Below, piece by piece: positions 15,643 through 23,797 of a stretch of 59,395 bases of DNA. The notes beneath the pieces were generated by a model, which was not told where the DNA came from, did not search any database, and saw only the letters and a program-made list of their open reading frames with translations. The stretch comes from a virus. Position numbers and translations under genes: made by a program. The stretch covers positions 1 to 59,395 of IMG/VR virus record IMGVR_UViG_3300009285_006554, one strand, 5' to 3'. Position 1 is the first letter of the stretch; each line of letters opens with the position of its first letter.

Positions 15643-17238
15643 TTAGTGTCGAGCCAGATCAGCGAGGTAGGTGCTGGGGATCGACCCGAGTAGTACTGCC
15701 GGATCGAGCGAGGCCCACTTCTCTGGGCCCGCGAACAGGTCGTGGAGACCTATTCCCATCACTTCCGCCGCCGCATCTGGATGACCGTGGAGTCCCATCG
15801 AGAGCTCCGCAATCTTCTCGATCACCCGATTGCAATAGCCATTGTACGCGGCTCCGATCTTTTTGAGAAGGGGTGAAATGCACTCCTGCTCATGATCGTC
15901 CACGTCGTTGAGCCCTGTGATCCTGATCTGGATCATCCGGCGCCGCAGTGGTGGGCCGAAACAAGATCTGCCGGCGAGGAAGGGGGACAGAGCACGGATC
16001 AGTTCCGGGATGACACTTTCCCTGGACAATCCAATGCTTCGGTCCACTTCCGGCCCACGCTGGAACACCATCCGGCTGTCATCCATGTCGTCAGCCACCT
16101 CGGGAAGCCCGAGGCGGATCAACACTACACGCTGGAACTCCCGCGGCTTGAGGACCACGCCAAGGGTGGTCGTGGAGCTCATCGAGTCCCCCAGGGGGTA
16201 GCTCCCCAGCGTGTTGAGGATGTTGCGTGGCAGGTCCTTCTCCTGGCCGCGGACGATGGGGATCGCCCGGGACTCGAAGGGTGGGGGCCCGTGCTTCTCC
16301 TTGATCGCCTGCTTGATCTTGGCGGCCGTCTTCATGCTGGCGGTCTTGTCCATGCCGTTCGCACCCCATGTTGGCCACCCTCCGTGCGGGGGCGGGTAGA
16401 TGGTTGCCCCCCCGTCGCGCCCTTCCGCCAGCTTCGCCATCATCTTGGCTTGGCGCTCGGCGCCGATGAACACCAGGCTGAGGTCGAAGAACCGCATCCA
16501 GTGGTTCCACACGAAGATCTTCGCGCCGTTGTGCAGGATGTGATTCATCCGGCCCTTGACGTGCGAGCAGTACTCCTCCTGCAGCACGGACAGGCCCCGG
16601 ATGGGGCGGATCTGCTTGTGGTACATCAGCACAGCGATGCCGGGGTGGCGATGCCGGAAGGGGTCGAAGGTGCGCAGGGCGGTGTTGTAGGCGTCCCAGT
16701 CGGTACACACGGAGCACATGTCGAACGGAACCTTCATGCCCATGGACACGTCGGGCAGCTCCCCGGCGTCGATGCGCTGCATGAAGCGGGAGGCGGCGGG
16801 GGTGTTGCACTTGTCCCGATCGAGGCGCACGACGACCTCGACGCGGTGCATGGTCTTGTTGTAGGCGCTCAGCTCGATGGCGCCCAGGCTCTTGGCCGGG
16901 TCCTTGTTGACGTGGTGGGTGAACGGGTTCGCCCCGAGAAACGTCTGGTACCCCCAGATGGGGCCCTCATGGATGAGCTGGTCGTAGACGGCATGGCCGG
17001 CGTCGTACCGCTCGGGGGCGGCGTCCCCGTTGATGTTGGAGGACCAGAACTCGTAGGCGCCGATGGCGTTGACCAAGGCGTAGACACTACCCGCCCGCGG
17101 CCGGAGGTTACGGACGTACTGCTGCACCTCGGGCAGGTAGGGGGTCGCCAACTTGACCATGGAGTTCCCCGGGTCGAGCATCTCGACCACTGGGATCCCC
17201 TGCTCGTTGACGGAGGGGTAGTGGCATACCTTTATCAT
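15643..17238 (-). CDS. Prohead maturation protease
   Basis: A 531-residue protein; the N-terminal half looks like a phage prohead protease, the serine protease that trims capsid proteins before DNA packaging. Seen in order: EFWSSNINGDAAPE (near residue 63), GANPFTHHVNKDPAKSLGAI with candidate catalytic His (near 103-120), and PDVSMGMKVPFDMCSVC with candidate nucleophile Ser (near 165). The C-terminal half has no recognised domain and includes ANGMDKTASMKTAAKIK, which resembles the (E/D)-K-x-A elements of its neighbours. It lies upstream of candidate scaffold and capsid genes, the usual order. Confidence is good for the fold, moderate for exact catalytic residues. Confidence 0.75.
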   Translation of the reverse strand: MIKVCHYPSVNEQGIPVVEMLDPGNSMVKLATPYLPEVQQYVRNLRPRAGSVYALVNAIGAYEFWSSNINGDAAPERYDAGHAVYDQLIHEGPIWGYQTFLGANPFTHHVNKDPAKSLGAIELSAYNKTMHRVEVVVRLDRDKCNTPAASRFMQRIDAGELPDVSMGMKVPFDMCSVCTDWDAYNTALRTFDPFRHRHPGIAVLMYHKQIRPIRGLSVLQEEYCSHVKGRMNHILHNGAKIFVWNHWMRFFDLSLVFIGAERQAKMMAKLAEGRDGGATIYPPPHGGWPTWGANGMDKTASMKTAAKIKQAIKEKHGPPPFESRAIPIVRGQEKDLPRNILNTLGSYPLGDSMSSTTTLGVVLKPREFQRVVLIRLGLPEVADDMDDSRMVFQRGPEVDRSIGLSRESVIPELIRALSPFLAGRSCFGPPLRRRMIQIRITGLNDVDDHEQECISPLLKKIGAAYNGYCNRVIEKIAELSMGLHGHPDAAAEVMGIGLHDLFAGPEKWASLDPAVLLGSIPSTYLADLARH

Positions 17239-17241
17239 GAC

Positions 17242-17985
17242 TCACGGCTGAAAGTCGGGGGGTGCTTTCCGCACCATGTCTTTTCCGTGCCCTTGGGTAG
17301 GCTGCTCCACCTCGGGAAAGTTAACCTTATGCCCGTGTTGCTGTTCCCACAGCTTGACCTTGACGCCGATCTGCGCCTTCCCCCGCTCCCTCTCCATCGT
17401 AAGGCGATGTTCGTGCTCCTTGAGGGTCAGGGCCTGGCGCTGCCGTAGGTCGGCCTGCCCCTGCCAGTCCACAGGCGCCGACTGGGTCCCGGCGAGGAAC
17501 TGCTGGGTGATGGTGCCGGGGCGCCCATCGTCGCGGGCGGCGATGGTGCGGACCGTGTTGGGGTCGATGTAGCCCCCGCCGAGGCCGAGGGTCTCGTGGT
17601 CGCCGTACTGCATGGTCTTGGCGACGAAACCTCCGGAGATCAGGGGGTCTCGTGCCACTCCGGGGTTCATGTTGTGCAGGGAGTTGTAGGTGGCCTGCAC
17701 CTTCTTGGCGTCCAGCCGGCCCAGTCCCGGGTTCAGCTCCATCATGGCCTTGAACCCCCGGGCGCGAGACCGGCCGTCGAGGAGCTTGTTGGCAAGCAGG
17801 CTGGTCCCATGAATGGTGGCACCCGTTGCCCCGACGGCGAGGGCCCCCACAGCCGCATCCCCCAGGCGGCGTGCGATGGCCCCGCCGTTAAAGGAGGACT
17901 TCAGGGCGTTCCAGAAGCCGGCCTCCTTCTTGAGGCGGTGCATGCGGAACTCGCGGTCCAGTTCATCGAGGAGCTCGTAGCTCAT
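17242..17985 (-). CDS. Virion protein of unknown function upstream of the protease
   Basis: A 247-residue protein. I chose ATG 17985 (MSYELLDELDREFRMHRLKK) because GGAGG lies just upstream; it overlaps the end of the preceding gene. The N terminus has LLDELDREF then LKKEAGFW, a looser version of the DEL...K-x-A pattern. A small-residue hydrophobic stretch follows (GDAAVGALAVGATGATIHGT). The central block with KVQATYNSLHNMNPGVARDP and GGGYIDPNTVRTIAA looks conserved and folded. The C-terminal 60 residues are a charged helix. Family not named; virion role from context. Confidence 0.6.
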   Translation of the reverse strand: MSYELLDELDREFRMHRLKKEAGFWNALKSSFNGGAIARRLGDAAVGALAVGATGATIHGTSLLANKLLDGRSRARGFKAMMELNPGLGRLDAKKVQATYNSLHNMNPGVARDPLISGGFVAKTMQYGDHETLGLGGGYIDPNTVRTIAARDDGRPGTITQQFLAGTQSAPVDWQGQADLRQRQALTLKEHEHRLTMERERGKAQIGVKVKLWEQQHGHKVNFPEVEQPTQGHGKDMVRKAPPDFQP

Positions 17986-18353
17986 CCCTGACCTCCACGG
18001 AGCTGCGCCAGCTGCTGAGCCATGGACTCGCGCTGGCGCTGCTTCATGAGCCTGCTGGCGCGGAAGTTGAACACCTTCTGCCGGAGTGAATCCGCCGCGT
18101 CGCTGTTGTAGGCGGAGTTCACCCCCACGGCGGCCGCTGCGTGCGGGGACCACCTGGCGGCACCGCGGGCGAGGGAGTTCTTCACACCCATGGCACCCAG
18201 TCCTGTCTCGAGATTTCTTCCCGCGGTGTTAAGGGCACGCACACCCTGGCCGACCGCGCGGAACGCGTCCCCGGCCAGCTTGTCCATGGTCTCCCCCAGT
18301 TGAGCCCCATCCCGGTTGACCCGGATGAGGCGGATGAGCTGCGCAGTTGTCAC
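17982..18353 (-). CDS. Small basic virion-operon protein with MDKLAGDA element
   Basis: A 123-residue basic protein. It starts MTTAQLIRLIRVNRDGAQLG and then carries ETMDKLAGDAFRAVG near residue 22, the same M-D-K-L-A element as the protein at 14773-15570. The rest is Ala/Arg-rich helix. It overlaps genes on both sides by four bases, so it is translated as part of a tight operon. Function unknown; the element suggests it follows the same route into the capsid as its neighbours. Confidence 0.6.
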   Translation of the reverse strand: MTTAQLIRLIRVNRDGAQLGETMDKLAGDAFRAVGQGVRALNTAGRNLETGLGAMGVKNSLARGAARWSPHAAAAVGVNSAYNSDAADSLRQKVFNFRASRLMKQRQRESMAQQLAQLRGGQG

Positions 18354-19183
18354 GGGGAGACCTCCAGTGCGTGGAGCTGCTCCAGGACGGAGTCCAGGGC
18401 GCTCTGGTTGACCTTGGTGGCGTGACCCACCTTGCAGAGCCGGCGGTAGCTGACCACCAGCGGGTGGTCGGGGTTGGGGATCGCACCGGCGGTCTTGATG
18501 GAGGTTGGCATGTGAGCCAGCCGCAGTGGCTCGATCGCAGGAGTGACCAGATCCATGGCCTCCCGGGCGAAGGCGGGGTGGATCGCCTCAAACACCTGAG
18601 CGATCTTCGTCAGCGGATATCCGTCCACCGCGAAGGCCCCCCGCGCTGCCTGCTGCAGGAGGTGCCCCACGTCGTGCACCTCCAGGCGGAGCGTGGACAG
18701 CTTCTCGCGGAAGTGCCCTTCCGCCTTGCGCAGGTCGGAGATCACCGAGGTGCGGTGGTTAGGGGAGGCGGTCTTCTCCTCCGGGGCTGCCTCCGACTTG
18801 CCAAAGATGATCTTCAGCAGGTCCTTGATGTCGTCTCCGCGCTTGGAGGGGGCACTGTCGAAGTCCGACAGGTCGGTCTTGGGGGCCGGCGTGGCACTGG
18901 TTGCCCTGATCACAGCTTCCGGGTCGGCGGGCCCATCCTGGAAGGTGACGTTGCGCACGTCTCCTCCGCGCTCCCAGGCCTTGGAGTAGGCGGCCTGGTT
19001 GGCGTGCTCGCACACCCGGCGGACGTGCTCCGCGTTCAGGTCGTGCTCGCGCACTACGCTCAGGACGGCCTGCGTGAGGGGAACCCCCCCGTCGTGCATC
19101 TCCGCCGCCCGGGCGCCGAATGCCTTCAGGCGGTCGGGATCAACCCCGGAACCACCAACATCCATTTCAAGGGATTCCGCCAT
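18350..19183 (-). CDS. First gene of leftward virion operon, unknown helical protein
   Basis: A 277-residue protein with a helical N-terminal domain (LTQAVLSVVREHDLNAEHVR and VCEHANQAAYSKAWERGGD, residues about 38-75), a flexible region with EEKTASP, and a helical C-terminal domain containing LTKIAQVFEAIHPAF. The start ATG follows GAGGTGAGC. It is the promoter-proximal gene of the 19183-to-1 operon and diverges from the helix-turn-helix regulator at 19227. No family recognised; the regular (E/D/T)-K-x-A elements place it with the virion proteins. Confidence 0.6.
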   Translation of the reverse strand: MAESLEMDVGGSGVDPDRLKAFGARAAEMHDGGVPLTQAVLSVVREHDLNAEHVRRVCEHANQAAYSKAWERGGDVRNVTFQDGPADPEAVIRATSATPAPKTDLSDFDSAPSKRGDDIKDLLKIIFGKSEAAPEEKTASPNHRTSVISDLRKAEGHFREKLSTLRLEVHDVGHLLQQAARGAFAVDGYPLTKIAQVFEAIHPAFAREAMDLVTPAIEPLRLAHMPTSIKTAGAIPNPDHPLVVSYRRLCKVGHATKVNQSALDSVLEQLHALEVSP

Positions 19184-19233
19184 GCGCTCACCTCTGTTAC
19201 CGTGAGGGTATCATACAGGGATTCCCATGGGAA
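19184..19233. promoter_or_regulatory. Divergent control region with overlapping -10 boxes and a palindrome
   Basis: The short gap between the divergent genes at 19183 and 19227. The sequence TATCATA at 19209-19215 can serve as a -10 box on both strands (TATCAT plus, TATGAT minus). A perfect 12-bp palindrome, TTCCCATGGGAA (19222-19233), overlaps the plus-strand start codon and is a candidate operator. -35 boxes are weak. The plus gene has almost no leader and no clear Shine-Dalgarno site. Confidence 0.4.
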
Positions 19234-19922
19234 GATGGCTAAATATGGAACAAACTGCCAAGGCGCTGGGGAAGAGTAAGAAGTCTATCCAGCGCCTGGT
19301 TCAGGGTGGAATGCTTACCCCGGAACGAGAGGGGCGGCGATTCTACTTCCCGAAAGAACAGGTAGATCGGCTAATAAAAGAGGGACTCGCAGATCCAATC
19401 AGGGAGCTGAAGGATCTCCGCACCCGGGTTGTGGCGTTGGAGGAGCGCGTCGCCTACCTGACCTACGTGGCAGGAGTGGACGTGACCGCCCTGCGTGCTG
19501 CTACCGATGAGCAGCTCGTTGCACTGGTGCAGGAGGCTTCCCGCGCCAGGAACATGGTGGGGGCCTCCCCGCCGGGGAACATGCGCAAGTGGGGTGAGCT
19601 GTTCATCCAGGTCTCGGAGGTAGAGCTGCTGCGCATCTCCCACCTGATCAAAACTCCCAGGCCTTGGGAGCCCTTGTACGTTCTCTGCGTGGAGATGATG
19701 ACCGAGATGCGGCGCCGGAAGTGGCTGCAGCGAAGCCCGTCCGGCCAAGACCTGTACCGACTACTGGAGAAGGGGAGGAAGACCCTGGGGCAGGCTGCCA
19801 TCATGACCATGGAGGCTTTGGCCGCCGAGATTGGGACCTCCGCCACGCGACGATTACTGCTGCAAGATTCTATGGATGATGCCCTCATGCGGATCATCGA
19901 GGAAGACCGTCTATCCTCCTGA
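19227..19922 (+). CDS. Helix-turn-helix (MerR/excisionase-like) regulator
   Basis: A 231-residue protein. Residues about 7-55 (MEQTAKALGKSKKSIQRLVQ, then P-E-R-E-G-R-R-F-Y-F-P-K-E-Q-V-D) form a winged helix-turn-helix of the MerR/excisionase type, which binds DNA. A short coiled coil follows (IRELKDLRTRVVALEERVAY) for dimerisation, then a helical domain of unknown role. The ATG at 19227 lies inside a perfect palindrome and ATG 19245 is an alternative start. It is divergently placed at the head of the leftward virion operon, so control of late gene expression or of itself is a natural inference. Its target is not shown by the sequence. Confidence 0.75.
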   Translation: MGRWLNMEQTAKALGKSKKSIQRLVQGGMLTPEREGRRFYFPKEQVDRLIKEGLADPIRELKDLRTRVVALEERVAYLTYVAGVDVTALRAATDEQLVALVQEASRARNMVGASPPGNMRKWGELFIQVSEVELLRISHLIKTPRPWEPLYVLCVEMMTEMRRRKWLQRSPSGQDLYRLLEKGRKTLGQAAIMTMEALAAEIGTSATRRLLLQDSMDDALMRIIEEDRLSS

Positions 19923-19939
19923 AAATATGTCCGGTTCCC

Positions 19940-19971
19940 GGGCATAAGTTAAGTACACACTCACAAGGAGG
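19940..19971 (+). promoter_or_regulatory. Leader cassette: CATAAG box plus AAGGAGG ribosome site
   Basis: The sequence from GGGCATAAG to CACAAGGAGG closely matches the leader at 34821-34851 (GGGTATAAG to CACAAGGAGG), with AAGTACA conserved in the middle. CATAAG (19943-19948) is in the place of a -10 box, and AAGGAGG (19965-19971) sits six bases before the TTG start at 19978. Confidence 0.5.
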
Positions 19972-19977
19972 AATACT

Positions 19978-20397
19978 TTGGCCGCAACACAGAAAAAGGA
20001 AGAGGAAGCGAAGGTCACCCCCATCACCAAGGAGGACAAGAACGAGATCGCGGAGGCTATCCTGGCGCACCTCCGCGCCGAAGGAATCGTCGGGGAGGGG
20101 ACGAAGCTGGGTACCGTGGCGGAGGCCAGCAGCAAGGATTTCATCAAGCTGTTGCGTGACCCGGCCGTCCGGACGGCCGCCGTACAGGCCGTCCGCGAGG
20201 TGCGGGAGATCTACTCCGAGGGCACCCCCGGCTGGGTGGTGTCCCGGGCCTGGCGCTCCGGCGCCGGCGGCAAGACCCTCGTGGCCCTGGGGGCCGTGGG
20301 GGGAGTCACCGTCCTGGCCGTGGTGGTCGAGGGCGGCTGCCGGATCTTCGGGGTCACCGGGCCGCTCAGCATGCTGTTCGGGGGCAGCCAGGCCTAG
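19978..20397 (+). CDS. Small single-span membrane protein
   Basis: A 139-residue protein beginning at TTG 19978, chosen because a full AAGGAGG lies six bases upstream. The N-terminal 40 residues are charged and helical (KKEEEAKVTPITKEDKNEIA). The middle is soluble, and residues about 100-125 form one hydrophobic segment (TLVALGAVGGVTVLAVVVEG). The protein ends soon after. It stands alone between the regulator and a terminator and has a strong ribosome site, so it is probably made in quantity. A role at the cell membrane is likely; a holin or superinfection function is possible but unproved. Confidence 0.65.
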   Translation: MAATQKKEEEAKVTPITKEDKNEIAEAILAHLRAEGIVGEGTKLGTVAEASSKDFIKLLRDPAVRTAAVQAVREVREIYSEGTPGWVVSRAWRSGAGGKTLVALGAVGGVTVLAVVVEGGCRIFGVTGPLSMLFGGSQA

Positions 20398-20412
20398 CCA
20401 GGCGGTAGCACA

Positions 20413-20444
20413 CCCCGCGCCCTAACCGGCGCGGGGGTTTTTTT
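20413..20444 (+). terminator. Rho-independent terminator
   Basis: A 9-bp perfect stem, CCCCGCGCC (20413-20421) with GGCGCGGGG (20428-20436), a six-base loop, and seven T residues at 20438-20444. It ends the plus-strand transcript of 19978-20397. On the minus strand the hairpin has no T run, so it is not clearly a terminator for the terminase message. Confidence 0.9.
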
Positions 20445-23361
20445 AGTATCCATCCGCGTAGGGGGGGTCGTCGTTGTCCGTAAAGCCGTCTTCGCGCTCC
20501 TCCATCGGGGTGATGATGTCAGGACGGGGGTGCCTGATCATACTGACGAGGAAGCAGAGCAGGATGGAGTGGAAGGTGTCATCGGTGGTGCCCGGACTCC
20601 TGTGGTACTGGATCATGCGGGTCCGGGCGTTGAACTCGGCGAAGATGTTGAGAATGTCGGCGCCATAGGGGTCGTGGAAGTCTTCCCAGTGGGGGAGGTC
20701 GATCTGGCGGTTGCGCAGCGCGGCGAAGATGTCGCTCATCACCTCGGAGCGGTGCACCATGAAGCGCCCCATCAGGTCCTCGTAGTAGATCTTCCCCTTC
20801 CTCTGTTGGTTGTTGTACTGGTACTTGAGAACGCGCCCGGGCCCGAAGGAGCGGATCAACGCCTTGTTGCGGTCGAAGCCCCCGCCGTAGTCACAGCCCA
20901 CCTGCACCACATTGAAGCGCGCGATGATGTTCCGGATGGTGTCGAGCTGATACTCCGGCTCCAGCTCGCGGCCGGTGAATCGGTGCACCCAGAAGATGGT
21001 GAAGTTGCCCGTCCCCAGATACCCCCCGAGGGTCATGACGGTGAACGAGTTCTCCCCGGTATTTCCTTGGTAGGCGACACACCCGTTTCTCTCCGTGACG
21101 ATGTATCCAGATGGGACCTTGCAGCAGTACACCTTGCCCACGTATGGCACCTGCTCAACATGCTTTTTGGGGGTGTTGAGCTGGAAGTCACGGCCATGGG
21201 ACCACAATGCCCTCCAGCGTGCCTTTCTATTCCCCTCTTCCGGCTTGTGGAGGCGTACCACGCAGCGTTTGCCGAGACGTATGCACAGCTCTTGGAAGTC
21301 CTCACAGAGGCCCTTGGATGTTGAGTAGTAGGCACCATTGTTGTTGCCCTCACGCGGATCCTCGTATCCGTCACCGAGAGACATGGCATCAAACAGGATT
21401 TGAAGCTGTCTGCGCGACAGGTCGAAAAACTCGCGGGGGATGCGCTTCACATCGCCGGTCAGGCCCACATTCCTGGAAAACCAGTGCCAGTACTGTTTCC
21501 CATTGATTGACCAGTTTAGATCACCTGTCTCTGGATTCGGAAATTCGGAGTAAGGGATCCGCAGGCGATCCATGCAGTTCTTGATCTTCTTTGCGTTCTC
21601 GGGGGATACCGACTCACGCTGGGACATCCTCAGATGGTAGGGGACCAGATCACCTACCCTGTTTCTTTTAAGACAGACACCACCCTCCGCGAGCATGTAC
21701 CCGAGGAACTCCAGCCAATCATCCATTCGAAGTGTTCTACCGGTGCAACCAGAGTATCCCGGACTGGTGGGCAGCCCGGGGAGCAGGAAGTGTGCGCGTT
21801 CCTCCCCCACCCATCGGAGGTGTCCAACGAATTTGATGTTCCCACCCCGTTTGGAAGTCTTCTCCGATCTCTCCGTGACCCACGACTTCCCCTGCCGCCT
21901 GCCCACTCGCATGCGGTGCGTGTGTGTGAGTGCCATGTCCAATCCCTTGGCACGGTAGTGGTGGAGTGGTTGATCCCAGTTGCGGACGGTTCGTGCGATT
22001 GGGCGTACTAGGGACATTTCACGGGAGATAGGATCCCACTGGGCGACAAGGTCCCCGTCAGTTAGATCTCGGAAGTATTTCCACCCATCCTGAGTCAGGA
22101 TGCGCGTCTCCTCATCATGGCATCCCCAATCAAGCCCCGCCCAGATGGGGGTGTTCTGGGCGAACTGGAAGTAGTGCTCCAGGTCTCCGAGGTGGATCTC
22201 TTCGCGGCAGCAGGCCTGGAGCTGTACCTTACTGATGGGGCGCTGCCCGCTGTCGTAGCTCCGGCCGAGCACCTCGTTGTAGAACTGGGCACGCCCATAC
22301 CTCTGCTGCTTGCGGTGGATGTCATCCCACTCGTTGTTCAGGATCCACGGCACCATGATCTGCGGAAGGCGGTACCCCTCGTAGATGACCCGGTGCCTGT
22401 TCTCCTCGGTCTGTGGGTTGAGCTGCGCCCAGCGAGCCTCCGGGCAGTAGGGGTCGATGGGCCTGCCACACACGTCGCAGATCAACCCGTCCTTGCCGAT
22501 GTTGTTCTCGCCGAGGATGTTCCAGTGCCAGGACGACGGGTTCTTGGGGGTGCCATGGTGGAAGCAGGGGACGACCCACTCATTTTGGGTACTGTAGTTG
22601 CTCCAGTAGTGCTCGATGGTGTTGTCCACACTCTTGGGCGTCCCGGAGTAGACGAACTCCTTGAATGCGGAGTGGGAGGCACACTCCTCGATGACCGGGA
22701 GGTTGTCGGTGAGGATGTCCTGAAGCTCATCGACGAGGACCAGATCAGCCATGATTCCGCGGACCCGGTCAGCAGTGAGGTAGGCGTAGCGCAGCCGGAT
22801 GACGGAGTGGTTGACGAACTTCTTCTCCGCCATGGCGTTGGTCAGCTTGGAGTTGGTGTAGGCCTGGAGCGTCGGGCTGACATCGATCGGCTCCTGGATG
22901 CGATCCTTGCTGAAGTTGCGGCTTTGCTCAGCGGTGGGTGCCACATACAGTGCGCGGAACGCGGGGGTGATGCACATGCTGCCAAGGCAGAGGTTTCCCA
23001 GTGTGGTAGATTTTTCAACCTGCCTCCCAGCCATGAGCAGCTTGCGCTTGGCGGGGCTGTCGTAGATGCGCGGTAAGTAGGGTCGGCCCTCGAAGGAGAA
23101 CTGGGTGACCTGTCCCTTGATCGGGATGCGGATTGCAGTCGCGGCGAAGTCCGACGGGGACAGGCTGTAGTACTCCCCCAGCTCGAACCCGGGGTGATCA
23201 AGCACCGTCTCGTCGAACCCGAAGTCCTCGGGGATGCCGGCGTCGTTGTAGTCCCACCAGGGCTCAACGTACTCGACACCCTCCACGACCTGGGTGACGT
23301 ACCGGACCGGAACCAGGAGGCCCGAGTTGGTCTCCTGGAAGCTGTTGATGTCAACCAGCAA
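20443..23361 (-). CDS. Terminase large subunit interrupted by an intein
   Basis: The packaging motor: an ATPase that pumps DNA into the prohead and a nuclease that cuts it. The precursor is 972 residues; removal of the intein (residues 414-767) leaves 618, a normal length. ATPase motifs are AGRQVEKSTT (Walker A, about 111-120), ADLVLVDELQD (Walker B, about 205-215) and the SGTPKSVDN coupling motif. The nuclease domain has GLDWG (first Asp), GCDYGGGFDRNK and TDDTFHS. A CDVCG...C segment before the nuclease may bind zinc. The start is a TTG with no clear Shine-Dalgarno, overlapping the upstream gene by 11 bases, so coupling is likely. The small terminase subunit is not evident. Confidence 0.92.
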   Translation of the reverse strand: MLVDINSFQETNSGLLVPVRYVTQVVEGVEYVEPWWDYNDAGIPEDFGFDETVLDHPGFELGEYYSLSPSDFAATAIRIPIKGQVTQFSFEGRPYLPRIYDSPAKRKLLMAGRQVEKSTTLGNLCLGSMCITPAFRALYVAPTAEQSRNFSKDRIQEPIDVSPTLQAYTNSKLTNAMAEKKFVNHSVIRLRYAYLTADRVRGIMADLVLVDELQDILTDNLPVIEECASHSAFKEFVYSGTPKSVDNTIEHYWSNYSTQNEWVVPCFHHGTPKNPSSWHWNILGENNIGKDGLICDVCGRPIDPYCPEARWAQLNPQTEENRHRVIYEGYRLPQIMVPWILNNEWDDIHRKQQRYGRAQFYNEVLGRSYDSGQRPISKVQLQACCREEIHLGDLEHYFQFAQNTPIWAGLDWGCHDEETRILTQDGWKYFRDLTDGDLVAQWDPISREMSLVRPIARTVRNWDQPLHHYRAKGLDMALTHTHRMRVGRRQGKSWVTERSEKTSKRGGNIKFVGHLRWVGEERAHFLLPGLPTSPGYSGCTGRTLRMDDWLEFLGYMLAEGGVCLKRNRVGDLVPYHLRMSQRESVSPENAKKIKNCMDRLRIPYSEFPNPETGDLNWSINGKQYWHWFSRNVGLTGDVKRIPREFFDLSRRQLQILFDAMSLGDGYEDPREGNNNGAYYSTSKGLCEDFQELCIRLGKRCVVRLHKPEEGNRKARWRALWSHGRDFQLNTPKKHVEQVPYVGKVYCCKVPSGYIVTERNGCVAYQGNTGENSFTVMTLGGYLGTGNFTIFWVHRFTGRELEPEYQLDTIRNIIARFNVVQVGCDYGGGFDRNKALIRSFGPGRVLKYQYNNQQRKGKIYYEDLMGRFMVHRSEVMSDIFAALRNRQIDLPHWEDFHDPYGADILNIFAEFNARTRMIQYHRSPGTTDDTFHSILLCFLVSMIRHPRPDIITPMEEREDGFTDNDDPPYADGY
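21061..22122 (-). mobile_element. LAGLIDADG intein in the terminase nuclease site
   Basis: A 354-residue in-frame insertion that splices itself out of the terminase. It begins with Cys (CHDEETRILTQDGWKYFRDL) and has a block B T-x-x-H (MALTHTHRMRVG). It carries the two LAGLIDADG helices of a homing endonuclease (WLEFLGYMLAEGG and QILFDAMSLGDGYE). It ends with block F (VPYVGKVYCCKVPSGYIVTE) and NGCVAYQGN, followed by Thr as the first C-extein residue. The residue before the terminal Asn is Gly rather than the usual His. The insertion point is directly after GLDWG, the first catalytic Asp motif of the nuclease. All splicing blocks are present, so it looks active. Confidence 0.92.
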
Positions 23362-23797
23362 GGATGGCAGTCAGGTGGCCCCGCATCGCATCCGGTATCT
23401 GCCGGATCCGCTCGGTGTCGGGCCGGCGCGGCTTGAGGCCGGCGTTCGGGATGACACAGAAGTAGCTGTCCACCTCCCCCACGTACTCGAAGGTCGGCTT
23501 GTCCATCGGGAACACGTGTGTGACCGCTTCTCGGAGGCAGATGTAGAAGCGCCCATCCCCCCAGACGGAGTCGGGGATGCCCTCCCCGCGCCACACGTGG
23601 AGGAACAGGTGCTGATCGTGCCACAGGTAGGTGACCCGCATCAGGCTGTCCGATATGAGCTCCTCCTCCCCTGGAACATGCCTTGCGATCTGCTCCTCGT
23701 TTGGCAGATCCTCGTCCTTGACGATGTAGGGCATGGCCCCCAAGGTCTTGCGCTCGTCACTCGTGAGCTCCCGTTCACCCAAGTAGTTTCCGTCCAT
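23351..23797 (-). CDS. Hypothetical protein encoded just upstream of terminase
   Basis: A 148-residue protein; ATG 23797 was chosen because GGGAGGAAGCG precedes it, and it overlaps the previous gene by 23 bases. It is a mixed alpha/beta soluble protein with aromatic-rich strands (TYLWHDQHLFLHVWRGEGIP) and no metal or nucleotide motif. Its stop overlaps the terminase start. Genes here sometimes encode a small terminase subunit or adaptor, but there is no helix-turn-helix that I can see, so I leave it unassigned. Confidence 0.6.
   Translation of the reverse strand: MDGNYLGERELTSDERKTLGAMPYIVKDEDLPNEEQIARHVPGEEELISDSLMRVTYLWHDQHLFLHVWRGEGIPDSVWGDGRFYICLREAVTHVFPMDKPTFEYVGEVDSYFCVIPNAGLKPRRPDTERIRQIPDAMRGHLTAILAG

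Noticed and set aside
20413-20445. The terminator as a bidirectional terminator for the terminase transcript
   Set aside because: On the minus strand the hairpin is followed by TGTGCTACC, not a T run, so only plus-strand termination is supported.
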